From assembly GCF_003344785.1 (NCBI RefSeq), contig NZ_QPMK01000009.1, positions 93,771-157,770 on the forward strand: a stretch of 64,000 nucleotides of DNA, written 5' to 3'. Position 1 is the stretch's first letter, and the number at the start of each line of letters is the position of its first letter. The notes under the pieces are model-generated. The model was given only the letters and a program-made list of their open reading frames with translations. It ran no database searches and was not told the origin of the DNA. Source of the DNA: Thalassococcus profundi. GTDB lineage: Bacteria; Pseudomonadota; Alphaproteobacteria; Rhodobacterales; Rhodobacteraceae. The position numbers and the translations under genes are program-made. Shown in pieces: positions 1 through 8,888 of the stretch.

Positions 1-1215
1 TTAATTGAGATAATAAATAGGGTGTATGAAAATGCAGCCAAGCTTAAAGATAACCCTATCTGTCGTATATTCTACGCATGTACAGGAAGTTGGAAGAACG
101 ATCCATACATAACTAGCATTATTTCACGAAAACGGGAAGAGCTAGAGGATACGAACCTATTCTCTGAGGTATCATTTGAGCCACTTGGCGCTAGAGAGCT
201 ACAAAAGCTGTATCGCCAAACCAAGATCAGCCTTTCCCGAAGCGTGAGAATCGACAATTTGATAACTCTACCAACAATTCGCGGCGTTGAGGCGGCATAC
301 GTTTGCTCTCTCCCCGCGTCTGAGTTTTTAAAGCTGTTAGTGGACGATGATGGAGATTTGTTGCGTACGGTTTTTGTGGATAATGTGCGTGACTTTCAAG
401 GTGCGAACCCAGTAAATACCGACATTGCAAGAACGATTCAGAATGGTGAACTGGATCAGTTCGTACTTAGAAACAATGGCATAACCATAGTTGCAAAGAA
501 CATAAGACCGACCTCGAAAAATTACCTTTTAGAGGATTATCAAATCGTGAATGGCTGCCAAACCAGTCACGTGATCTTTGAAAACCGTTCTGATGTTAAC
601 GATGACCTACATGTGCCGATCAAGCTTATCCACACCGAAGATGAGGAAGTGGCGCAGTCTATTATCAAGTCAACCAACAAGCAGACCCAAGTAGATGAAA
701 ACGACCTGCTAGCATTTACCTCTTTTCAGCACGATTTGGAGGATTTTTATGCAGCCAAAGACGGTGATTTTCGGCTATTCTACGAGCGACGAGGGAAGCA
801 ATTTGCGCGATCTGAAGGCATAGAAAAGGGTAGGATAGTAACAAAAGGTGCGCAGCTAAAATACTATGCATCAATGTTTTGTGATGTCCCAAATCAGGCT
901 GGCCGTTACCAAGGCACCCTCCTCAAAAATAACAAAGATCGTGTCTTTCAGAACGATCATCGACCCGACGCCTATTATACTTCAGCATTCGCTGCATATC
1001 GCTTCGAAATAGCCATTCGTCGTTTGGACGCTGTAGAGCGCGTTATTCGCCCCTTTAAGTTCTTTCTATTGCTGGCGTTCCGACACCGCTACGAGGAGCA
1101 CGAGTATCCTGGTGCTAAGAGTAAGAAATGCCAATCATACTGTGCCAATCTATTAGGCAAGCTCGCCGATCAGAGCGCTTCTAAGGAGGCGTTCGATGAA
1201 TGCGTCCAATTGTGA
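1..1215 (+). CDS. AIPR-family abortive-infection protein, 5' end outside window
   Basis: The reading frame is open to the first base of the window, so the N-terminus is missing; GTG at 22 and later codons are probably internal. The protein carries the conserved core of AIPR (abortive infection phage resistance) proteins: FVDNVRDFQG followed by NPVNTDIARTI, then LRNNGITIVA, then YQIVNGCQTSHVIF. These proteins occur in phage-defence loci, sometimes beside restriction-modification genes; their biochemical activity is not something I can assign. Family members are usually longer than the 405 codons seen here, which fits truncation by the window edge. The gene is clearly more AT-rich than the chromosome that follows from about 1310, a sign of horizontal acquisition. 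The family call is firm; the defence role is inferred from the family. Confidence 0.85.
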   Translation, partial: LIEIINRVYENAAKLKDNPICRIFYACTGSWKNDPYITSIISRKREELEDTNLFSEVSFEPLGARELQKLYRQTKISLSRSVRIDNLITLPTIRGVEAAYVCSLPASEFLKLLVDDDGDLLRTVFVDNVRDFQGANPVNTDIARTIQNGELDQFVLRNNGITIVAKNIRPTSKNYLLEDYQIVNGCQTSHVIFENRSDVNDDLHVPIKLIHTEDEEVAQSIIKSTNKQTQVDENDLLAFTSFQHDLEDFYAAKDGDFRLFYERRGKQFARSEGIEKGRIVTKGAQLKYYASMFCDVPNQAGRYQGTLLKNNKDRVFQNDHRPDAYYTSAFAAYRFEIAIRRLDAVERVIRPFKFFLLLAFRHRYEEHEYPGAKSKKCQSYCANLLGKLADQSASKEAFDECVQL

Positions 1216-1334
1216 AGCAGGGCCTACAAACCCTTGAACTTGAACTTGAACGAGATAGCGCAAAGTCACGCCCGTTAGTTGATGAGGTAAAGCGCATTTC
1301 TGTCGAGCGAAAGGCGGGTGGCGCTGCAGGCTGA
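1200..1334 (+). CDS. Short ORF overlapping the AIPR gene, possible truncated partner
   Basis: An ATG at 1200 opens a 44-residue frame starting MRPIVKQGLQ and ending at TGA 1332-1334. It overlaps the last codons of the AIPR gene and lies 10 bases after a good ribosome binding site (AAGGAGG, 1183-1189), so translational coupling is plausible. The first 37 or so residues are charged and helix-prone (TLELELERD). The last residues (KAGGAAG) lie where base composition jumps to the chromosomal GC-rich type near 1310. It may be the first part of a downstream defence gene cut off at the island boundary, or a non-functional stub. I do not recognise a family. Confidence 0.35.
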   Translation: MRPIVKQGLQTLELELERDSAKSRPLVDEVKRISVERKAGGAAG

Positions 1335-1403
1335 AGTTTTTACAACGCCCGCTCTCTGCGCTTCCCGGTCATTCATGCGATGCGCAGCGAACTGCTGCTC
1401 TCC

Positions 1404-1424
1404 GCCCATTTTGCATAAACGGGC
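1404..1424 (-). terminator. Possible fabB terminator hairpin
   Basis: An 8-bp stem (GCCCATTT / AAACGGGC, one G-T wobble on the minus strand) with a 5-base loop lies about 35 bases past the fabB stop codon. No clear run of T follows, so termination strength is uncertain. Confidence 0.35.
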
Positions 1425-1457
1425 GCCTGAACACAGCAATAACGCTGCCGACCCCCC

Positions 1458-2684
1458 TCACCCCACAAACCGCGACAACAGCATCGACCCGTTCGTCCCG
1501 CCGAACCCGAAGGAATTCGTCATCACCGTGTCCAGCCCGGCGTTCTCCACCAGCGACGTGGCGATCTCCGCGGGTTTCAGCGCCGGGTCCAGCGTCTCCA
1601 CGTTGATGGACGGCGCGATGAAGTCGTGCTCCAGCATAAGCAGGCAATAGATCGCCTCCTGCGCGCCGGTGGCCCCCTGGCTGTGGCCGGTCATCGACTT
1701 GGTGGAACTCACCGGCGGGGTCTGGCCGTCGCCGAAGACGCGGCGGACGGCCTCGATCTCTCCGACGTCGCCCACCGGGGTCGAGGTGCCGTGGGCGTTG
1801 ATGTAGCCCACCTTGCGGTCCTTGAGCGACTGCAGGGCCAGGCGCATCGCGCGCTCGCCGCCCTCGCCCGACGGTGCCACCATGTCGTGGCCGTCCGAGG
1901 TGGCGGCGTAGCCGGTGACCTCGGCGTAGATCTTGGCACCACGGGCCTTGGCGTGCTCCAACTCTTCCAGCACGAGGATGCCGCCGCCGCCGCCGATGAC
2001 AAAGCCGTCGCGGTCGGCATCGAAGGCGCGCGAGGCGCGTTCCGGCGTGTCGTTGTACTTGGCGCTCATCGCGCCCATGGCGTCGAAGAGGCACGACAGC
2101 GTCCAGTCCAGCTCCTCCGCCCCGCCCGCGAACATCACGTCCTGCTTGCCCAGCATGATCTGCTCCGCCGCGTTGCCGATGCAGTGCAGCGAGGTCGAGC
2201 AGGCAGAGGTGATGGAATAGTTGATGCCCTTGATCTTGAACGCGGTCGAGAGGTTCGCCGAGATTGTCGAGGACATGCATTTCGGCACGGCGAAGGGTCC
2301 GATTCGCTTCGGGCTGCCCTTTTCCAGAACGGTCTGGTGCGCCGCCAGCATGGCGCTGGTCGACGGCCCGCCCGACCCCGCCACGAGCCCGGTGCGCGGG
2401 TTCGAGATGTCGCTGTCCGCCAGCCCCGCATCGGCGATGGCCTGGGTCATGGCGATATAGCCATAGGCCGCCCCCGGCCCCATGAAACGCAGGGCGCGCT
2501 TGTCTACGTGCTCGGTCACGTCGAGCTTCACGTCGCCGGCGACCTGGCTGCGAAAGCCATGCTCCTTCATCGCCGCGTTGGCGGTGATGCCGGATTTTCC
2601 GGCCTTCAGAGAGGCCAGAACCTCTTCGGCGGTGTTCCCGATGCTGGAGACGATCCCCAGCCCAGTGACGACGACGCGGCGCAT
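1458..2684 (-). CDS. fabB: 3-oxoacyl-ACP synthase I (FabB)
   Basis: Condensing enzyme of type II fatty acid synthesis. It elongates acyl-ACP with malonyl-ACP and is needed to extend the unsaturated branch that starts with FabA. The 408-residue product starts [16 protein letters not shown]. It has the active-site cysteine in [12 protein letters not shown], the first catalytic histidine in [11 protein letters not shown] and the second in [12 protein letters not shown], and the C-terminal NSFGFGGTN motif. The start at 2684 is chosen because it begins with the family's usual N-terminus and follows GAAGGAGG; an in-frame ATG farther upstream (2747) adds residues not found in the family. It is the last gene of the fabA - unknown gene - fabB set on this strand. 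Confidence 0.96.
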   Translation of the reverse strand: MRRVVVTGLGIVSSIGNTAEEVLASLKAGKSGITANAAMKEHGFRSQVAGDVKLDVTEHVDKRALRFMGPGAAYGYIAMTQAIADAGLADSDISNPRTGLVAGSGGPSTSAMLAAHQTVLEKGSPKRIGPFAVPKCMSSTISANLSTAFKIKGINYSITSACSTSLHCIGNAAEQIMLGKQDVMFAGGAEELDWTLSCLFDAMGAMSAKYNDTPERASRAFDADRDGFVIGGGGGILVLEELEHAKARGAKIYAEVTGYAATSDGHDMVAPSGEGGERAMRLALQSLKDRKVGYINAHGTSTPVGDVGEIEAVRRVFGDGQTPPVSSTKSMTGHSQGATGAQEAIYCLLMLEHDFIAPSINVETLDPALKPAEIATSLVENAGLDTVMTNSFGFGGTNGSMLLSRFVG

Positions 2685-2765
2685 GCGGCCTCCTTCGCTT
2701 TGGTTGCTGCCTGTGTAGGGCAGCACGGGCCCGAGACGCAACCGCATTGGCGCAAGGCCCGCCGC

Positions 2766-3422
2766 TCAGCGCCGCAGGAGCCGAGACCAGAACGACGGCT
2801 GCCGGTCCATCCAGAGCAGCGCGAGATGGAAAAAGCTCAGCGACGGTCTGCGGTTTTCGTCATCCGGCGCAGCCTGCCTGTCCACGGAGGCCAGCACGTA
2901 ACCGGCATAGGTCTGGCCCGAAACGACGCCGCGGCAGATCTCGCGCGCCGCGGTCCACTGCCTCCGGTGCAGCCGGTCGATCACCTGCGTCATCAGGTAT
3001 TCGCCGTTCGAAACGTCCTGCGGAAGCGTCGCGTCAAAGGACGTGTAGGCCCAGATCTCTCGCCTGGCCGCACAGGTCTCGGCGAACTGGATGAGGGCTG
3101 CGGCGGCGTCCGCATCCGTTAGACCAGGGTCGATTTCGACAGAGCGCAGGACCGGGACCGGGCAGGTGAAGGAGCGGGTGAAGTGGAAGGCCGGGTCGGT
3201 CGGGACGATGTCCGTGATCTGCATGACGGACCGCAGGATCGTGTCCCAGACGGCGGGTTTTGCGTAGAACCCGATCCGTCCCGGCTGTCCGATATCGGGT
3301 CCGGCGGCCACAACCCAATCCCCGATCTGCTGCGCGACATGTTGATATCGGGCGGTCCAGTCGCTGCCTGCAGCTTGCTCTTCCAGCTTCGAGAAGAACG
3401 CCGGCGCGTAGTGGTCGCTCAT
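2766..3422 (-). CDS. Conserved protein of unknown function between fabA and fabB
   Basis: A 218-residue protein starting MSDHYAPAFFSKLEEQ. No signal peptide, membrane segment or catalytic motif is obvious. The middle (RSFTCPVPVLRSVEIDPGL) looks like an alpha/beta fold and the C-terminus is tryptophan- and arginine-rich (WMDRQPSFWSRLLRR). It sits 15 bases downstream of fabA and about 80 bases upstream of fabB on the same strand, so it is probably co-transcribed with them. Codon use matches the neighbours. I do not recognise the family; a link to lipid synthesis is only suggested by position. Confidence 0.75.
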   Translation of the reverse strand: MSDHYAPAFFSKLEEQAAGSDWTARYQHVAQQIGDWVVAAGPDIGQPGRIGFYAKPAVWDTILRSVMQITDIVPTDPAFHFTRSFTCPVPVLRSVEIDPGLTDADAAAALIQFAETCAARREIWAYTSFDATLPQDVSNGEYLMTQVIDRLHRRQWTAAREICRGVVSGQTYAGYVLASVDRQAAPDDENRRPSLSFFHLALLWMDRQPSFWSRLLRR

Positions 3423-3437
3423 CGCGGCAGCGCCGCC

Positions 3438-3947
3438 TCAGCTTTCGCTCAACGCGACCTTCATGTCCTTGACCTGGTAGATCACCTCGCCATCGGCCTC
3501 GACGATGCCGTCGGCGACGCCCATGGTCAGCCGGCGGGTCTGTACGGCCTTGATGAAATCCACCTTGTAGGTCAGCATCTTGCGGTCCGGGCGCACCATG
3601 CCGGTCAGCTTCACCTCGCCGACACCCAGCGCATAGCCCCGCCCCTGCCAGCCGCGCCAGCCCAGGTTGAAGCCGGTGAGCTGCCACAGACCGTCAAGGC
3701 CCAGGCAGCCGGGCATGATCGGGTTGCCGGGAAAATGGCAGTCGAAGAACCACAGGTCCGGCGTGATGTCGAATTCAGCCACCACGTGGCCCTTGCCGTG
3801 CGCGCCGCCGTCGCCCGAGATGTCGGTGATCCTGTCCATCATCAGCATCGGCGGTTCGGGCAATTGCGCATTGCCGGGACCGAAGAGCTCTCCGCGGGCG
3901 CATTTCAGCAGGTCGTCCTTGTCGAAACGGCTTGGATAGTCGGCCAT
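3438..3947 (-). CDS. fabA: 3-hydroxydecanoyl-ACP dehydratase/isomerase (FabA)
   Basis: Dehydrates 3-hydroxydecanoyl-ACP and isomerises trans-2- to cis-3-decenoyl-ACP, the branch point for unsaturated fatty acids in the cytoplasm. The 169-residue protein has the hot-dog fold signature [20 protein letters not shown], containing the catalytic histidine (CHFPG) and aspartate (GLD), followed by [10 protein letters not shown]. Length matches the family. The start [10 protein letters not shown] at 3947 is preferred over an in-frame ATG at 3980 because of its family-like N-terminus and the nearby GAGAGGCG ribosome site. It is divergent from irr, with about 165 bases between the two starts. Confidence 0.96.
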   Translation of the reverse strand: MADYPSRFDKDDLLKCARGELFGPGNAQLPEPPMLMMDRITDISGDGGAHGKGHVVAEFDITPDLWFFDCHFPGNPIMPGCLGLDGLWQLTGFNLGWRGWQGRGYALGVGEVKLTGMVRPDRKMLTYKVDFIKAVQTRRLTMGVADGIVEADGEVIYQVKDMKVALSES

Positions 3948-4056
3948 GGCGGCGCCTCTCACTCCTGTCGTGGCAATCACGCCCCTCTATCACCGTGCGC
4001 GCGCGACGCGCAAGCCTGCCGCGCCCGCCGCCATGTCTGCAGCGCGGCAATTTTGT

Positions 4057-4086
4057 TTGAAATCCCGGCCCTGTCGCCTCTATATA
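4057..4086 (+). promoter_or_regulatory. Predicted sigma-70-type promoter for irr
   Basis: TTGAAA (4057-4062) and TATATA (4081-4086) are separated by 18 bases. Transcription would start near 4093, which places the ATG at 4088 outside the message and supports ATG 4115 as the irr start. Confidence 0.5.
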
Positions 4087-4114
4087 TATGCAAAGACCCA
4101 AGGATGATGTGACA

Positions 4115-4531
4115 ATGACACCTGAGGCCAAGCAACGCGGAACTGACTGGCTCGACACGGCCGGACTGCGTCCGACGCGTCAGCGGCTGAGCCTTGCGTC
4201 GCTGCTTGTGGGCGACGGGCAGAACCGCCACGTCACCGCCGAAAGCCTCTTTGCCGCCGCCAAGACGCGCGGCGAAAAGGTGTCGCTGGCCACGGTCTAC
4301 AATACGCTGCGGGCGTTCTGCGATGCAGGCCTCATGCAGGAAGTGACGGTGGACGGATCGAAAAGCTATTTCGACACCAACACCCATGACCATCCGCATT
4401 TCTTCTGGGAAGACGACGGCACGCTGACCGATGCGCCGTCAGACCAGCTTGAAATACTGCGCCTGCCGGACGCGCCCGAGGGCGCGCAGATCACCAGCGT
4501 CGACGTGGTGATCCGGCTGCGCCGCAGCTGA
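4115..4531 (+). CDS. irr: Iron response regulator Irr (Fur family)
   Basis: Fur-family transcription regulator that in alphaproteobacteria controls haem synthesis and iron genes according to haem availability. The 138-residue product has the winged-helix part (LRPTRQRLSLASLL ... SLATVYNTLRAFCDAGLMQEV) and the Irr-type histidine cluster THDHPHFFWEDDG in place of the usual Fur metal site. The C-terminus lacks the Cys-x2-Cys zinc pairs of classical Fur. ATG 4115 has AAGGA 10 bases upstream; ATG 4088 is in frame but overlaps the predicted promoter region. It is divergent from fabA. I saw no clear Irr binding site, but the shared 165-base region is where one would sit. Confidence 0.9.
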   Translation: MTPEAKQRGTDWLDTAGLRPTRQRLSLASLLVGDGQNRHVTAESLFAAAKTRGEKVSLATVYNTLRAFCDAGLMQEVTVDGSKSYFDTNTHDHPHFFWEDDGTLTDAPSDQLEILRLPDAPEGAQITSVDVVIRLRRS

Positions 4532-4542
4532 GCCCCGCGCGC

Positions 4543-4854
4543 CTAGCGCAGGCAGAGATAAAGCCGTTCCTGGACGTAGCTGTAATCGCCGGTCGGCAGA
4601 TTGCGGGTGCTGGCGAATTCCGCGCGCCGATTGGGCCCGCGGCTGCATATCTCGGCTGCCTTGGCATCGGCGCGGGCCACGGCACCGGCGCGGGCCTCGG
4701 CGCTGGAGAAATCCATCGCATTGCCGTTGAGCTGGATGCCGACGCTGGCCTCGTTGAAAGACGCCACCACCGGGTCGAGCTGTGCCGCGGGCATTTCGCA
4801 GCCCGCGAGCCAAAGTGGGAGCATCACGAAAGCGGCGCGCGTCAGGTTGGTCAT
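4543..4854 (-). CDS. Small predicted lipoprotein
   Basis: A 103-residue protein with a short signal peptide ending in a lipobox (LPLWLAGC, cysteine at residue 19), so it is expected to be lipid-anchored at the cell envelope. The mature part contains an alanine-rich helical stretch (SSAEARAGAVARADAKAAEIC) and three further cysteines, two of which could form a disulphide in the periplasm. It is convergent with irr, with only 11 bases between stop codons. Function unknown. Confidence 0.75.
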   Translation of the reverse strand: MTNLTRAAFVMLPLWLAGCEMPAAQLDPVVASFNEASVGIQLNGNAMDFSSAEARAGAVARADAKAAEICSRGPNRRAEFASTRNLPTGDYSYVQERLYLCLR

Positions 4855-5169
4855 ATCGGGGTGTCCTTGCTGTTCCGGTTCAGCCGCCCCGAGGGCAATA
4901 AACCCCGGTCCGGCGCGATCAGGGTTGGGGATTCAAGGTAAAAAAAGGGTTAAATCCAAATGGATCTCGGTAAGGATCACCCTGCAGAGGTGACGCCCGA
5001 GACCGGCAAGCGGGCGCCGATCCCGCGGAAAATTCCGGGTCGCCCCCTGTCCTTGGACGTCAAATGACATAAAACTTTGATAAGATCGTGACAGATCGCA
5101 CCCGGCCTTGCCTCTCGCGGGACTTGGCACTCTCGGCGCTCTGCGCCTCGGACCCGAAGGAGATACCCC
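4855..5169. other. Intergenic region before sqdB
   Basis: No convincing gene is visible in these 315 bases. They must hold the promoters of the minus-strand lipoprotein gene and of sqdBDC. An AT-richer stretch near 5068-5090 contains ACTTTGATAAGAT, a plausible -10 region for sqdB, but no well-spaced -35 box is convincing. A good ribosome site (GAAGGAGA) precedes the sqdB ATG. Confidence 0.4.
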
Positions 5170-6387
5170 ATGAAAATTGCCGTTCTCGGAGGCGACGGAT
5201 TCTGCGGCTGGCCCACCTCTCTGCACCTCTCCGACGCCGGACACGAAGTGCATATCATCGACAACCTGTCGCGGCGCTGGATCGACACCGAACTGGGCGT
5301 GCAGTCGCTGACCCCGATGGACAGCATTCAAGAGCGGTGCCGCATCTGGAAGCGCGAGACCGGGCGCTCGATCCGCTTTCACCTGCTGGACCTCGCGGGA
5401 GAATACCAGCGTCTGAAGCAATGGCTCGAAGCGGAAAAGCCCGATGCGATCATTCATTTCGCCGAACAGCGTGCCGCGCCCTATTCGATGAAATCCGACC
5501 GCCACAAGGTCTACACCGTCAACAACAACGTCAACGCGACGCACAACCTGCTCACGGCGATGGTCGAGACGGGCATCGACGCGCATCTGGTGCATTTAGG
5601 GACCATGGGGGTCTACGGCTATTCCTCGGTTGGCGCGCCGATCCCCGAAGGCTACCTCGACGTCGAGATCGACACGCCGGACGGCAAGAAGGGACAGGAG
5701 ATCCTCTATCCCACGCGGCCCGGATCGGTCTACCACATGACCAAGAGCCTCGATCAGATCCTGTTTCAGTTTTACGCGCAGAACGACGGGCTGCGGATCA
5801 CCGACCTGCACCAGGGCATCGTCTGGGGCACCCATACCGACCAGACCCGGCGCGACCCGCAGCTGATCAACCGGTTCGACTATGACGGCGACTATGGCAC
5901 GGTGCTCAACCGCTTCCTGATCCAGGCGGCGATCGGCTATCCGCTGACCGTGCACGGCACCGGCGGACAGACCCGCGCCTTTATCCACATCCAGGATTCG
6001 GTGCGCTGCATCGAACTGGCGCTGGGGGATGCGCCTGCAGCGGGCGAGCGGGTGAAGATCTTCAACCAGATGACCGAAACCCACCGGGTGCGGGATCTCG
6101 CAGAGATGGTGGCGGGCCTCACCGGGGCCAAGATCGCCTGGCTGCCCAACCCCCGCAAGGAAGCCGCCGAAAACGACCTGATCGTCAAGAACGACCAGTT
6201 CATGGCGCTGGGGCTCAACCCGACGACGCTCGAGGCGGGGCTGCTCGACGAGGTGGTCGAGGTGGCGCGCAAGTTCGCCCACCGCATCGACCGCAGCCGC
6301 GTTCCGGCGGTCAGCGCTTGGACCCGCGAACTGGCCGCAGAGGTCGAAGCCGACCCCGAGGATCCGCGGCTCAAATCCGTGTCATGA
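5170..6387 (+). CDS. sqdB: UDP-sulfoquinovose synthase (SqdB)
   Basis: Converts UDP-glucose and sulfite to UDP-sulfoquinovose, the head-group donor for the sulfolipid SQDG. The 405-residue extended SDR protein starts MKIAVLGGDGFCGWPTSLHL, a glycine-rich NAD-binding loop typical of SqdB rather than of ordinary UDP-glucose epimerases. It contains IDNLSRRWID, HFAEQRAAPYSM and the catalytic Thr/Tyr/Lys region (LGTMGVYGYS ... GSVYHMTKS). Length matches the family. It is the first gene of an sqdB-sqdD-sqdC operon as known from Rhodobacter sphaeroides, with overlapping stop and start codons. Confidence 0.95.
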   Translation: MKIAVLGGDGFCGWPTSLHLSDAGHEVHIIDNLSRRWIDTELGVQSLTPMDSIQERCRIWKRETGRSIRFHLLDLAGEYQRLKQWLEAEKPDAIIHFAEQRAAPYSMKSDRHKVYTVNNNVNATHNLLTAMVETGIDAHLVHLGTMGVYGYSSVGAPIPEGYLDVEIDTPDGKKGQEILYPTRPGSVYHMTKSLDQILFQFYAQNDGLRITDLHQGIVWGTHTDQTRRDPQLINRFDYDGDYGTVLNRFLIQAAIGYPLTVHGTGGQTRAFIHIQDSVRCIELALGDAPAAGERVKIFNQMTETHRVRDLAEMVAGLTGAKIAWLPNPRKEAAENDLIVKNDQFMALGLNPTTLEAGLLDEVVEVARKFAHRIDRSRVPAVSAWTRELAAEVEADPEDPRLKSVS

Positions 6388-7184
6388 CCGACCGCGCCTA
6401 CGTCACCCTGGTGACAAATGCCGATTTCTCTGTAGGAGCGAGGGCACTGGTGCGCTCGCTGGTGCTGAGCGGCACCGGGGCCGACATGGTCGTCATGCAC
6501 ACCGGCGGCGTCCCGCCAGAGGCGCTGGCGCCGCTGACCGTCCTCGGCGCGCGGCTGGTGCCTGTCGAACTGCTGCCTACCTCCGACGGGTTCAACGCCC
6601 GCCATGGTCGCAAGGCGCTGCACGACGCGGCGCCTTTCACCAAGGGTGAAAAGCCGGGGTTTCACACGCCGCTCGACAATTTCGCCAAGCTGCGGCTCTG
6701 GCAGTTGCCCTACGACCGGGTGGTGTTCCTCGACGCCGACACGCTGGTCCTGCGCAACATCGACAGGCTGTTCGATTACCCCGAGTTCTGCGCCGCGCCC
6801 AACGTTTACGAATCCGTGGCGGATTTTCACCGCATGAACTCCGGCGTCTTCACCGCCCGGCCCGATCCGGCCACCTTCGACGCGATGCTGGCGCGGCTCG
6901 ACGCGCCCGAAGCGTTCTGGCGACGCACCGATCAGACCTTCCTGCAGGACTACTTTCCCGACTGGCACGGGCTGCCGGTGACGATGAACATGCTGCAATA
7001 CGTCTGGTTCAACCTGCCCGACCTCTGGTCGTGGGAGCAGATCAAGGTGCTGCACTTCCAGTACGAGAAACCCTGGCAGGATCACGCCAAGGCCGACCGG
7101 CTGCGCCCGCTCATCGACCTGTGGCGGGCCTATGCGGGCGACGGGCCGGTGCCCGACACGGCCGCCCTGCCCGGCCCGGCATGA
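6384..7184 (+). CDS. sqdD: SQDG biosynthesis glycosyltransferase SqdD (GT8-type)
   Basis: A 266-residue glycosyltransferase related to glycogenins (GT family 8), proposed in R. sphaeroides to act in sulfolipid assembly. Motifs seen are YVTLVTNADFSVGARALVRSL at the N-terminus, the metal-binding DxD in VFLDADTLVLRNIDRLF, FHRMNSGVFTARP, and the QTFLQDYF / HFQYEKPW C-terminal motifs of the family. The start at 6384 overlaps the sqdB stop by four bases (ATGA); upstream in-frame codons lie inside sqdB. The protein is soluble with no signal peptide. Confidence 0.9.
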   Translation: MTDRAYVTLVTNADFSVGARALVRSLVLSGTGADMVVMHTGGVPPEALAPLTVLGARLVPVELLPTSDGFNARHGRKALHDAAPFTKGEKPGFHTPLDNFAKLRLWQLPYDRVVFLDADTLVLRNIDRLFDYPEFCAAPNVYESVADFHRMNSGVFTARPDPATFDAMLARLDAPEAFWRRTDQTFLQDYFPDWHGLPVTMNMLQYVWFNLPDLWSWEQIKVLHFQYEKPWQDHAKADRLRPLIDLWRAYAGDGPVPDTAALPGPA

Positions 7185-7999
7185 AGGTCGCGCTGACCGG
7201 TGCGACCGGGCTCGTGGGGCGGTTCATCGCGGACGGCCTTCGCGCGGCTGGCGACACGGTGGTGCCGCTGTCACGTCCGGAGTACCGGTTGGGCGACCGG
7301 CCCGACCTCTCGGGCTGCGACGCGCTGGTGCATAGTGCCCTTGCCCATGTGCCGGGGCGCTATCGCGGCGGCGAAGGCGACGATCCCGAGGGGTTCACGC
7401 GCGCCAACCTCGACGGGTCTCTGGCGCTCTTCGAGGCGGCGAAAGTGTCAGGCGTGGGACGGGTGACCTTTCTCAGCACCCGCGCGGTCTATGGCGCCTA
7501 CCCGCCGGGCACGACACTGACCGAGGATATGCCGCCGCGCCCCGACACCCTTTATGGCGAGGTGAAATGGCAGGCGGAACAGGCGCTTGATGCCCTCTGC
7601 GGCGACGCATTCTCCGCGGCGTCGATCCGCGCCACCGGTGTCTACGGCGAAGGGACGGGCCACAAATGGGAAGGTCTGTTCGCGGATTTCCAAGCGGGCC
7701 GACCGATTCAGCCCCGACGCAGCACGGAACTGCACGGCGCGGACCTCGCCCGGGCCGTGCACCTGCTCCTGCACCGCACCGAGACAGGTGTCTTCAATGC
7801 CTCGGACATCCTGCTGGACCGCCGCGACCTGTTGGCGCGGGTGGCGGCGCTCACGGGCGGCACGTCCGCCCTGCCAGAGGCCAGCGACGCGCCGGTCAGC
7901 GAAATGCGCTGCGACCGTTTGCGCGCCCTTGGCTGGCGCCCAAGCGGCTGGCAGGCGCTTGATCGCGCCCTGCCCGATCTTCTGAAGACGGTTCCGTAA
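7181..7999 (+). CDS. sqdC: SqdC-like NAD(P)-dependent reductase
   Basis: A 272-residue NAD-dependent epimerase/dehydratase-type protein with the Rossmann motif TGATGLVGRFIA at the N-terminus and a YxxxK pair (LYGEVKWQAE) with FLSTRAVYG before it. In R. sphaeroides the third gene of this operon, sqdC, is reductase-like and loss of it changes sulfolipid accumulation; its exact reaction is unsettled. ATG 7181 overlaps the sqdD stop codon (ATGA). Position and length support the sqdC name. It ends 3 bases before the convergent hydrolase gene. Confidence 0.8.
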   Translation: MKVALTGATGLVGRFIADGLRAAGDTVVPLSRPEYRLGDRPDLSGCDALVHSALAHVPGRYRGGEGDDPEGFTRANLDGSLALFEAAKVSGVGRVTFLSTRAVYGAYPPGTTLTEDMPPRPDTLYGEVKWQAEQALDALCGDAFSAASIRATGVYGEGTGHKWEGLFADFQAGRPIQPRRSTELHGADLARAVHLLLHRTETGVFNASDILLDRRDLLARVAALTGGTSALPEASDAPVSEMRCDRLRALGWRPSGWQALDRALPDLLKTVP

Positions 8000-8002
8000 C
8001 GC

Positions 8003-8863
8003 TCACGCAGGCGCGGGCAGAACCGACGCCCGCTGTTCGCCCAGCCCGGCGATCCCCAGCGAAACCACCTCGCCGCCATGCAGGTAACGCGGCGGCTTGA
8101 ATCCCATGCCGACGCCCGGCGGTGTACCGGTCGAGATCACGTCGCCCGGCTGCAGGCTCATGAAGCGGCTGCAGTAGGACACGAGGTGAGGCACCTTGTA
8201 GATCAGGGTCGAGGTATTGCCGGACTGCATCCGCTCACCATCGACGTCGAGCCACATCTCGAGGTCGTCGATATCGGCGACCTCGTCCATGGTCACCAGC
8301 CACGGCCCGGTCGGACCGAAGGTGTCGCAGCCCTTGCCCTTGTCCCAGGTTCCGGCGCGGTCGAGCTGGAATTCCCGCTCGGACACGTCGTTGATGACGC
8401 AGAGTCCCGCCACATGCGCCATGGCGTCGCCCTCGTCGATATAGCTGCCGCCCGTGCCGATCACGACGCCCAGCTCGACCTCCCAGTCGGTCTTGGTGCT
8501 GCCGCGCGGCACCTGGATCGGGTCGTTGGGCCCGCAGATGGCAGAGGTCCACTTGTTGAAGATCACCGGCTCGGGCGGCACCGGCATCCCGGCTTCCGCC
8601 GCGTGGTCGGAATAGTTGAGGCCAATGCAGACGAACTTGCCGACCCGGCCGACGCAGGGCCCGAGGCGCAGGTCGTCCTGCGGCGTGCCGTCGACCAGCG
8701 GCAGCGTGTCGATGTCGAGCTTGCGTAGCGCCGCGAGGCTGTCCTGATGCAAAGCCGCGCCCGCGATGTCCTCGACTCTGCCCGACAGGTCGCGCACCCG
8801 GCCCGCGCTGTCCAGTATCCCGGGTTTCTCGGCACCCGGGGGGCCATAGCGAAGCAGTTTCAT
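8003..8863 (-). CDS. Fumarylacetoacetate hydrolase-family enzyme, probably 2,4-diketo-3-deoxy-sugar-acid hydrolase
   Basis: A 286-residue FAH-family C-C bond hydrolase. An N-terminal small domain (to about residue 70) is followed by the catalytic domain with FVCIGLNYSDHAAEAG, PVIFNKWTSAICGPNDPI, the acidic metal ligands in DWEVELGVVIG, and GDVISTGTPPGVGMGF. Close relatives act on ureidoglycolate or, in the L-fucose/L-rhamnose oxidative pathway, split 2,4-diketo-3-deoxy acids to pyruvate and lactate. The second role fits the neighbours: a BDH2-like SDR at 19394 and an LldD-like oxidase at 20137. It is last in the minus-strand arm, 25 bases after the ABC ATPase. The start has GGAG 6 bases upstream. 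Confidence 0.85.
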   Translation of the reverse strand: MKLLRYGPPGAEKPGILDSAGRVRDLSGRVEDIAGAALHQDSLAALRKLDIDTLPLVDGTPQDDLRLGPCVGRVGKFVCIGLNYSDHAAEAGMPVPPEPVIFNKWTSAICGPNDPIQVPRGSTKTDWEVELGVVIGTGGSYIDEGDAMAHVAGLCVINDVSEREFQLDRAGTWDKGKGCDTFGPTGPWLVTMDEVADIDDLEMWLDVDGERMQSGNTSTLIYKVPHLVSYCSRFMSLQPGDVISTGTPPGVGMGFKPPRYLHGGEVVSLGIAGLGEQRASVLPAPA

Positions 8864-8888
8864 GGTGTCTCCAGTGTTGGGATGGGGG

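Noticed and set aside
1626..3122. 498-codon plus-strand frame opposite fabB
   Set aside because: No domain, crosses the fabB promoter and part of the next gene; FabB motifs are clear on the other strand.
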